Origin: Actinomycetota bacterium
GTDB lineage: Bacteria > Actinomycetota > Thermoleophilia > UBA2241
Reading direction: 5' to 3'
DNA length: 36,664 bases
Assembly (NCBI GenBank): GCA_012514235.1
Contig: JAAZAR010000034.1
Span: 1-36,664, forward strand
Numbering within the stretch: position 1 is the first letter of the stretch; every line of letters begins with the position of its first letter. This document shows positions 31,325-36,664 of the stretch, in pieces. The translations under genes were made by a program, and so were the position numbers. The notes under the pieces are model-generated. The model was not told the origin of the DNA. It searched no databases and saw only the letters and a program-made list of their open reading frames with translations.

Positions 31325-32430
31325 CCACCGTCATCACGGGGGGCGAGGCGGTGGCCGACGTCGCCGGTGCGGGCGCGGCCGCAGGCGCGGCCGTGCCATC
31401 AGCCGCGCCGGCAACAGCGGCCGCACCAGCCGCTCCGGCAACAGCGGCCGCGCCCCTGACGTACCGTCGTTCCGGGTTGGCCTGGGCGCTGCTCTCCGGC
31501 GTGTTCTGGGGCGCGGACGGCGTCATCCTCGGAGTAGCGCTGGCGATGACGCCGTTCGTCGGGGCGGCTGCGCTGGTGGCTCCGCTCGCCGCGGCCGCCC
31601 TCCACGACGGCCTGGCGACGGGCTGGATGGTGGCCTTCAACGCCGCCACCGGCCGGCTGGGCCGGCTGTCGCGCAGCCTCGCCAGCCGGCAGGGCCTCAT
31701 CTTGTGCGTCGCCGCCGTCATCGGCGGGCCCATCGCCATGTCCGGCTATCTCTTCGGCATCAGGTACGCCGGGGCGGCCTACGCGCTGGCGCTGAGCGCC
31801 ACCTACCCCGCGGTCGGCGCCGTGCTCAGCCGCGTCTTCCTGCGCGAGCAGGTCTCGCGACGCGGCTGGCTGGGGATCGCGGTGACGGTGACGGGCGCCA
31901 TCATCGCCACCTACACGCCGCCCGACGGCGACCTGCCGCACTTCTATCTCGGCATCGCTCTCGCGGCCGTCGCGACCCTCGGCTGGGGCGTGGAGGGCGT
32001 GCTGGCCATCCACGCCATGAAGGCCGTGGAGCCGGTGGTCGCCGGGACGCTGCGCATGGCGACCTCCGTCGCCGTCTACGTCGTCGTGGTGCTGCCGCTG
32101 GTCGGAGGCCTCCCCGTCCTGGCGTCTGCCCTCGGCAGCACCAGCCTCTGGGTCGTCCTCGGCGCAGCCGCCGCCGGCGCGGCCTCCTACCTCACGTACT
32201 ACGCCGCGAACCACCTCGCCGGCGCCAGCCGCGCCATGCCGCTCAACTCGCTGTACGCCGTGTGGGCGATCGTCTTCTCGATGGTGCTCACGGGGCTGCA
32301 CCCCACCCCTCAGCTCGTGTCGGGCGTGCTCGTCACCTTCACCGGCGCGCTGCTCGTCGTGTCAGGCGCGCCGCGCAGCGGCGACGACTTCGCCGAGGAC
32401 GAAGCCATCTTCCCGCCGGCGGCGCGCTGA
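31321..32430 (+). CDS. EamA/DMT-family transporter in the glycyl radical enzyme operon
   Basis: This 369-residue protein has about ten membrane helices (residues 50-350) in two EamA repeats, e.g. LSGVFWGADGVILGVAL and, in the second half, ALAAVATLGWGVEGVLAIHAM. The first 48 residues are an Ala/Pro-rich cytosolic extension with a nine-residue repeat (PATAAAPAA then PATAAAPLT), unusual for the family. The GTG overlaps the activase stop as GTGA, so translation is coupled. DMT proteins move small metabolites, often outward, sometimes inward. Here it likely imports the enzyme substrate or exports the product. The likely substrate is small and polar; this is inference. Confidence 0.9.
   Translation: MTTVITGGEAVADVAGAGAAAGAAVPSAAPATAAAPAAPATAAAPLTYRRSGLAWALLSGVFWGADGVILGVALAMTPFVGAAALVAPLAAAALHDGLATGWMVAFNAATGRLGRLSRSLASRQGLILCVAAVIGGPIAMSGYLFGIRYAGAAYALALSATYPAVGAVLSRVFLREQVSRRGWLGIAVTVTGAIIATYTPPDGDLPHFYLGIALAAVATLGWGVEGVLAIHAMKAVEPVVAGTLRMATSVAVYVVVVLPLVGGLPVLASALGSTSLWVVLGAAAAGAASYLTYYAANHLAGASRAMPLNSLYAVWAIVFSMVLTGLHPTPQLVSGVLVTFTGALLVVSGAPRSGDDFAEDEAIFPPAAR
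31408..31451 (+). repeat. 17-bp in-frame direct repeat in the transporter's N-terminal extension
   Basis: CCGGCAACAGCGGCCGC occurs at 31408-31424 and 31435-31451, a 27-base (nine-codon) period. It encodes the Ala/Pro repeat and may have arisen by slippage. Confidence 0.7.
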
Positions 32431-32450
32431 CGCAGGGAAGGGTGGCTGCG

Positions 32451-32541
32451 CCGGTCACTCGCAGGCGCTGCGCCCGGGCCGGTCACTCCGCGCCGCGCAC
32501 GGCACGATCGCTCGCCGGCGCCGCGCCCGGCGCGGTCACTC
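32451..32541. repeat. Three imperfect repeats of CCGGTCACTC in the convergent gap
   Basis: CCGGTCACTC is at 32451-32460 and 32479-32488, and CGGTCACTC at 32533-32541, with similar GC-rich flanks. Spacings are 28 and about 54 bases. The last copy overlaps the stop codon of the SpoIIE-type phosphatase gene. The 105-bp gap 32431-32535 has no gene. Confidence 0.5.
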
Positions 32542-34065
32542 CGGCGTCGCCGGACAGCAGCCGGGAGCCTGGCGCGTGGCCTGAGGCGCGGGAACGGCGC
32601 CGTCGGCCTCCCGCGGCCGCACCTCCGATGCCTGCGAGACAAGGATAACGCTCACGTCGTCGGCGAACGGCTCGCATCCCGCGTTCCGCACCTCCTCGAG
32701 CAGCTCCTCAAGACACTGCTCGTCGAACGAAGCGCAGCACAGCCGCTCGACGGCCTCGACGAGCCGCCCCTCCCCGAAGCGCTCGGAGGAGCCCGGGGCC
32801 ACGCGGCCCTCGATGAGGCCGTCGGTGTAGAAGAAGAGCCTCCAGCCGTCCGGCAGAGGGATGATCGAGGGCGTCACGACCGGGTCGTCCCAGAGGCCGA
32901 GCGGCGTGATCGGCCTGACCTGCACCGGGGCGACGCTCCCGTCCGCGACGAGGAGCGGGAGCGGGTGCCCGAGCGAGACCAGGCGCAGCTCGCCGAGTTG
33001 CGGATCGATCCAGGCCAGGCAGATGGTGGCGTAGGTCCATTCGCTCTGACGCTCGCGCTCGATCACCTCACGCAGGCTGTCGACCATCGTGGTGGCGTCG
33101 ACGTCGGCGGCGCACAACGACTGCCAGCTGACACGCAGCATGGCCCCGAGCGCGGCGGGGTTGGCGCCGTGCCCGCTGACGTCCCCGCAGATCACGGCCA
33201 CGCCGTCGTCGCCGCGATCGAGCACGTCGATGAAGTCGCCTCCGAGCTGCAGCCGCTCTTCGCCCGGCAGGTAGCTGCTCAGCACGGTCAGGCCGGGCCG
33301 GTCCACCGGCAGGCTGGGCATGAGCGCCTGCTCCAGCCGCCGGTGCATGGTCTCGGCCTCGCTCAGGGCGTTCACCGCCAGCGCGTGCGGCCGCGCCAGT
33401 CCGTCGTCGACCACGGCGCGGAACAGCAGGACGGCGGAGAGCGCGAGGAAGAAGTGGCCGAGCATGTTGGGCCACTGGGAGGCCACCTGGTACAGCGTGA
33501 ACCAGACCTCGGCGACGATGCTGGCGACCAGGGCGGCGCGCAGCAGTCGCCAGGTGCCGCCGGGAAGCCTCTCCCTCCGCTGCCACAGCAGCACGGTGGC
33601 GACCACGAGGAGCGCGCAGATCACGTACTCGGCCGCGGTCTTGAACGTGGTCAGCCCGCCGTCGTGGAGCGTCTCGGGGAACGCGTCCCACCAGTAGATG
33701 GAGGCGAGCACCACCGCGACGTACCCCGCCAGGACGAGGGCGGTGATCCGCAGGTCGATCCTCCTGCCGACGACGAAGGCAGCCGCGATGAGAGCCGCAG
33801 CCAGCAGGAAGCGGGCGGCGAGCCAGAGCTGCGTGGGCGAGTCCAGCGATCCGCCGACGAGGCCGAGCCCCGGGTAGTCGACGACGTGCACCACGTGGAG
33901 TGACGCGACGGCGAACAGGGCGGCGCCGAGGAAGACGGCGAAGTCGTCGTCCAGGAACTGGTAGAGCGCCCACGCCATGATGATGACGGAGAGGCAGACG
34001 ACGACGAAGACGAGCTCCGCCACGGTGTGGAAGAGGATGTACGAGGGGATCCGCGCGAGAGACAA
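32536..34065 (-). CDS. Membrane-anchored SpoIIE/PP2C-type serine phosphatase
   Basis: The protein (509 residues from the TTG at 34065) has an N-terminal membrane sensor of about six to seven helices (1-225), similar to MASE3-type domains (FHTVAELVFVVVCLSVIIMAW). A linker coiled coil and a SpoIIE phosphatase domain (about 265-475) follow. Metal-binding motifs are LQLGGDFIDVL, ICGDVSGHGANPAALGAM, FFYTDGLIEGR and FADDVSVILV. Likely dephosphorylates an anti-sigma-factor antagonist in a partner-switching stress circuit; no partner is nearby. The true start is probably further upstream: the frame continues through a hydrophobic LLAAVLVGV helix to an ATC at 34125, placed after GAGGAGG, but no ATG, GTG or TTG exists there. 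Confidence 0.85.
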   Translation of the reverse strand: MSLARIPSYILFHTVAELVFVVVCLSVIIMAWALYQFLDDDFAVFLGAALFAVASLHVVHVVDYPGLGLVGGSLDSPTQLWLAARFLLAAALIAAAFVVGRRIDLRITALVLAGYVAVVLASIYWWDAFPETLHDGGLTTFKTAAEYVICALLVVATVLLWQRRERLPGGTWRLLRAALVASIVAEVWFTLYQVASQWPNMLGHFFLALSAVLLFRAVVDDGLARPHALAVNALSEAETMHRRLEQALMPSLPVDRPGLTVLSSYLPGEERLQLGGDFIDVLDRGDDGVAVICGDVSGHGANPAALGAMLRVSWQSLCAADVDATTMVDSLREVIERERQSEWTYATICLAWIDPQLGELRLVSLGHPLPLLVADGSVAPVQVRPITPLGLWDDPVVTPSIIPLPDGWRLFFYTDGLIEGRVAPGSSERFGEGRLVEAVERLCCASFDEQCLEELLEEVRNAGCEPFADDVSVILVSQASEVRPREADGAVPAPQATRQAPGCCPATPE

Positions 34066-34263
34066 GACGCCGACCAGTACCGCCGCAAGGAGGATGGTGA
34101 TCCGGTCGGCGCGCGTGAGAGCGATGGGACGGCCTCCTCGGGACGGTTGCGCCGCTCGTGGACTCCGGCACGAGCGGCTTCCGACCGCACTGTACGTGGG
34201 TGCCCGCCGGGAGACAAGTCCCGCAGGGCGCGCGCGACCTGCGGCGACTGATCCGCGCCTGCG

Positions 34264-34746
34264 CTACAGCTGCACGAGCACCTTGGCGGACCTCTTCCCC
34301 GAGAGGCTCCGGATGTCGATGCGGCCGATGGTCACCTTCGCGACCGAGCTCTCCTTCGTCTGCGCGGCGATCACCGGCTCCGGGTCGTCCTCGAGCTGCC
34401 GGATCATGACCTCCAGGGCGTGCACCTTGGCGGCGTGGTCCGTGACGAAGGCCACGGAACCCTCGAACTGCACCGTCTCGAAGAGGTGGTCACAGAAGCC
34501 CTGCTGGTAGCCGAGGTCGACCAGCGCCTGCCCGTACACCTCGGCGTCACGCTCCAGCGCCTCGACCTTGCGGCCCTTGGGGGCGCAGTGAAAGTACAGG
34601 CAGGAGTGCTCCGCGTCGTATCCGCAGGAGAGGGTGACGAGGTAGGGGCGTCCCCGGTCGCACAGGGCCACGGTCACGTACTTGGCGGTCGAGAGCACCC
34701 GGTCCAGGTCCTCCCGGCGCTCCATCGGCTTGTCCTTGCGACGCAT
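34264..34746 (-). CDS. Nim-like pyridoxamine 5'-phosphate oxidase-fold flavoprotein
   Basis: This 160-residue protein has the split beta-barrel FMN-binding fold. It has the MRRKDKPM N-terminus typical of Nim/Pyridox_ox_2 proteins, then YVTVALCDRGRPYLVTLSCGYD, LYFHCAPKGRKVEAL, and AFVTDHAAKVHALEVMIRQLE. It also carries ESSVAKVTIGRIDIRSLSGK near the end. Such proteins reduce nitroimidazoles or other small electrophiles, or bind flavin/heme; the actual substrate is not known. The ATG at 34746 follows GGGGAGG; an ATG 16 codons upstream is in frame but unlikely. The gene diverges from the proline-iminopeptidase-like gene. Confidence 0.85.
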   Translation of the reverse strand: MRRKDKPMERREDLDRVLSTAKYVTVALCDRGRPYLVTLSCGYDAEHSCLYFHCAPKGRKVEALERDAEVYGQALVDLGYQQGFCDHLFETVQFEGSVAFVTDHAAKVHALEVMIRQLEDDPEPVIAAQTKESSVAKVTIGRIDIRSLSGKRSAKVLVQL

Positions 34747-34878
34747 GACGACCTCCCCGGTCTCCGTGGCTGGAGGCTGTCGCTCGGGACTCACGGTCGA
34801 CAGCCGGGGCCAAGTCTAGCCTGCGCGGCACGGCCAGGTCCGCCCCCAGCGGCTTCACGCGATCCTCGTCGCGTGCGA

Positions 34879-34884
34879 TAGGCT
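34879..34884 (+). promoter_or_regulatory. -10 box of the leaderless hydrolase transcript
   Basis: TAGGCT ends six bases before the GTG at 34891, with no ribosome-binding site between. The architecture is identical to that at 3523-3528. Confidence 0.45.
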
Positions 34885-34890
34885 CCCGCC

Positions 34891-35880
34891 GTGGAGAAGA
34901 GCTGGGTGCAGATCAACGGCGTGCGCCAGGGGATGTTCATCCGCGGTCACGACGGCTCGGATTACTGCGCCGACAAGCCCGTGCTGCTGTTCGTCCACGG
35001 CGGGCCCGGCATGCCCGAGTACTTCCTGGACAGGACGCACCCCACGGGCCTCGAGCGCGACTTCGTGGTGTGCTGGTGGGAGCAGCGCGGCGCCGGCATC
35101 TCGTTCGACCGCCGCATGCTGCGCACGTCGATGACTGTGGACCAACTGGTGGACGACACCATCGCCGTCGCCGCACACCTGAGCGACCGCTTCGGGCGTG
35201 ACAAGGTCTACCTGCTGGCCCACTCCTGGGGCAGCTTCATCGGCATCCAGGCGGCGGCCAGGGCGCCGGAGGCGTTCCACGCCTACATCGGGATGGGCCA
35301 GGTCTCGCACCAGCAACGCGCCGAGGTCCTGGCCTACGATCACGAACTGGCCGAGTACCGCCGGCGCGGCGACGCACGGATGGTCAAGGCACTCGAGGCG
35401 GCGCCGGTGACCATGGACGCGCCGCTGCCCAAGGCCTACATGCGCATCCGCGACAAGGCGATGCACCGCATCGGCATCGGCACCACGCGGGACATGGAGT
35501 CGGTCGTGACCGGCGTCTTCTTCCCCGTGTGGCGGACGCCCGCCTACTCGCCGCGCGAGATACTGGCCATCTGGCGCGGCAAGGCGTGGTCCCGGCGCAT
35601 CCTGTGGGACGAGTTCCTCGCCACCGACCTGACGAGACGGGTGACTGAGCTCCGCGTGCCCCTCTACGTCTGTCAGGGCGCCCACGACTACACCACCAAC
35701 CACGGGCTGGCGCGCGCGTACTTCGACCTGCTGCGCGCGCCCGTCAAGGGCTTCTATACCTTCGAGCGGTCGGCCCACAGCCCCGCGTTCGAGGAGCCGC
35801 AGAGGTTCCGCCGGGTGCTCCGGGAGGACGTGCTGACCGGAGCGACAGGATCGGCAGACGCGGAGCGGCCCGGATCCTGA
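34891..35880 (+). CDS. Alpha/beta hydrolase, proline iminopeptidase-like
   Basis: This 329-residue cytosolic protein has HGGPG in LLFVHGGPGMPEY (oxyanion loop of prolyl aminopeptidases), WWEQRGAGISF (DQRGxGxS variant with Glu), and the nucleophile Ser in LLAHSWGSFIG. It has Asp in VCQGAHDYTTNH and His in FERSAHSPAFEEP. It should cleave N-terminal residues from small peptides or act on small amides; the EQRG change may shift specificity. The GTG start rests on the TAGGCT box six bases upstream. Convergent with pilT. Confidence 0.87.
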   Translation: MEKSWVQINGVRQGMFIRGHDGSDYCADKPVLLFVHGGPGMPEYFLDRTHPTGLERDFVVCWWEQRGAGISFDRRMLRTSMTVDQLVDDTIAVAAHLSDRFGRDKVYLLAHSWGSFIGIQAAARAPEAFHAYIGMGQVSHQQRAEVLAYDHELAEYRRRGDARMVKALEAAPVTMDAPLPKAYMRIRDKAMHRIGIGTTRDMESVVTGVFFPVWRTPAYSPREILAIWRGKAWSRRILWDEFLATDLTRRVTELRVPLYVCQGAHDYTTNHGLARAYFDLLRAPVKGFYTFERSAHSPAFEEPQRFRRVLREDVLTGATGSADAERPGS

Positions 35881-35893
35881 GCGCTTCCGGACG

Positions 35894-35929
35894 GCGGAAC
35901 CTCGTTCCAGATGCGCAAGCAGGTTCCGC
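35894..35929. terminator. Hairpin between convergent hydrolase and pilT genes
   Basis: GCGGAACCT (35894-35902) pairs with AGGTTCCGC (35921-35929) over 9 bp, loop 18 bases. It begins 14 bases after the hydrolase stop. The rest of the gap (to 36016) is less GC-rich around 35938-35985 and shows no gene. Confidence 0.45.
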
Positions 35930-36014
35930 TCAGGGACGTACTAAGTGCGTAAGGTAAGCAATTGCGCTCATACTGGCGCTCCCCTTCCGTTGCCGCCGGA
36001 CAGCCACGCGGCTT

Positions 36015-36038
36015 GCTCAGGCGGCGTTCTGCCTGAGC
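36015..36038 (-). terminator. Stem-loop overlapping the pilT stop codon
   Basis: GCTCAGGC (36015-36022) and GCCTGAGC (36031-36038) form an 8-bp stem with an 8-base loop. It spans the end of pilT. No T-run follows, so its role as terminator is tentative. Confidence 0.35.
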
Positions 36039-36664
36039 ATGCGTGAGAAGGTGTCCGGGTCGGAGCACCTCTTGAGGGCCAGCTCCTCTGAGATGCTCCC
36101 GGCACGCACCAGGTCGGCGAGGGCGCCGTCCATGGTCTGCATCCCGCTCTTGCCCCCCATCTGGATGGCGCCTGGGATCTGCTGCGTGCTGCCTTCGCGG
36201 ATGTGGTGCCGGACGGCGGGCGTGGGCACGAGGACCTCGCACGCGACGCAGCGCCCCTTGCCGTCGCGCGTCGGCAGCAGCTGCTGGGTGCAGATGCCCA
36301 TGAGCGTCGTCGAGAGCTGCACGCGCACCTGCGCCTGCTGGTGCGGCGGGAAGACGTCGATGATGCGGTCGATGGTCTGCGGCGCGTCCTGGGTGTGCAG
36401 CGTCGCGAACACGAGGTGCCCCGTCTCCGCCGCCGTGAGCGCCGTCGAGATCGTCTCGAGATCGCGCATCTCACCGATCAGTATGATGTCCGGGTCCTGG
36501 CGGAGGGCGCTTTTGAGGGCGCGGTCGAAGCCCTTCGTGTCCGACCCGACCTCGCGCTGGTTCACGTGGCACTTCTTGTGGTGGTGGAGGAACTCGATCG
36601 GGTCCTCGATGGTGATGATGTGCTCGTCGCGGGTCTCGTTGATCTCGTCGATCATCGCCGCCAG
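36017..36664 (-). CDS. pilT: Type IV pilus retraction ATPase PilT (5' end outside window)
   Basis: The last 215 residues of a PilT-type ATPase are present; the frame runs off the window edge at 36664. Visible motifs are the Asp box IITIEDPIEF, Walker B DIILIGEMRDLETI, the His box GHLVFATLHT, and the PilT-specific late motif AVRHHIREGSTQQI. The Walker A part is beyond the edge. The protein is a hexameric motor at the inner membrane that pulls in type IV pili (twitching, DNA uptake, adhesion). The AIRNLIRE-like motif separates PilT from the extension ATPase PilB. Its stop overlaps a small stem-loop. Other pilus genes probably lie beyond the window. Confidence 0.92.
   Translation of the reverse strand: MAAMIDEINETRDEHIITIEDPIEFLHHHKKCHVNQREVGSDTKGFDRALKSALRQDPDIILIGEMRDLETISTALTAAETGHLVFATLHTQDAPQTIDRIIDVFPPHQQAQVRVQLSTTLMGICTQQLLPTRDGKGRCVACEVLVPTPAVRHHIREGSTQQIPGAIQMGGKSGMQTMDGALADLVRAGSISEELALKRCSDPDTFSRMLRQNAA

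Noticed and set aside
1..36664. CRISPR arrays, tRNA or rRNA genes, IS elements and phage genes
   Set aside because: No regularly spaced repeats, no tRNA-like T-loop with cloverleaf, no transposase or integrase motif, and no rRNA-like stretch were seen on reading both strands.

Overview
The window is very GC-rich and densely packed with genes on both strands. It looks like chromosomal DNA of an actinobacterial lineage, most plausibly a deep-branching one such as Thermoleophilia; this placement is inference. The supporting features are a stand-alone SepF, a RipA-type coiled-coil NlpC/P60 hydrolase, a type IV pilus retraction ATPase (PilT), frequent GTG/TTG starts, and several genes with a TANNNT -10 box only 6-7 nt before the start codon (leaderless architecture typical of Actinobacteria). 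No rRNA, tRNA, CRISPR array, IS element or phage gene was seen.

Layout. 1-4.7 kb: 3' tail of an unknown gene, a DJ-1/PfpI protein, a dimethylglycine/sarcosine dehydrogenase-like flavoprotein with a GcvT-type folate domain, and a secreted beta-lactamase-fold protein. 4.7-9.2 kb: a D-lactate dehydrogenase-like enzyme, two small genes (one frameshifted), a formyl-THF hydrolase-like formyltransferase, an NlpC/P60 peptidase and sepF. 9.4-14.2 kb: a CPA1 antiporter, a DUF456 membrane protein, a 22-residue membrane peptide, an HExxH metalloprotease-like protein, a 2H phosphoesterase and a TerC transporter. 14.2-18.7 kb: an orphan PAS/GAF histidine kinase broken by a one-base frameshift, and a long-chain acyl-CoA synthetase. 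18.8-26.2 kb: an arylsulfotransferase-like protein, a thioredoxin reductase-like flavoenzyme, a secreted alpha/beta hydrolase, a VOC protein, a coiled-coil hypothetical and a Rieske/AIF-like reductase. 32.5-36.7 kb: a membrane-anchored SpoIIE phosphatase, a Nim-like flavoprotein, a proline-iminopeptidase-like hydrolase and pilT, which is cut by the window edge.

The standout is 26.4-32.4 kb. A TetR repressor and a HAD phosphatase (minus strand, 4-nt overlap) face a plus-strand operon of a glycyl radical enzyme, its radical-SAM activase and an EamA/DMT transporter. The 206-bp space between the first start codons holds two near-consensus promoters and two copies, in opposite orientation, of the same 20-bp operator. 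One lies in the spacer of the tetR promoter and the other over the likely start point of the enzyme operon. This looks like a self-contained, ligand-inducible anaerobic catabolic module. The glycyl radical enzyme has the Cys-Val-Glu centre of the choline lyase/diol dehydratase group, but its pocket residues match none of the characterised types I can recall, so its substrate is open.

Two other themes recur. Long, nearly perfect GC hairpins without a U-tract follow many genes. Palindromes sit inside or beside good sigma-70 promoters (acyl-CoA synthetase and secreted hydrolase). Two genes carry apparent one-base deletions, which are either true pseudogenisation or assembly error.
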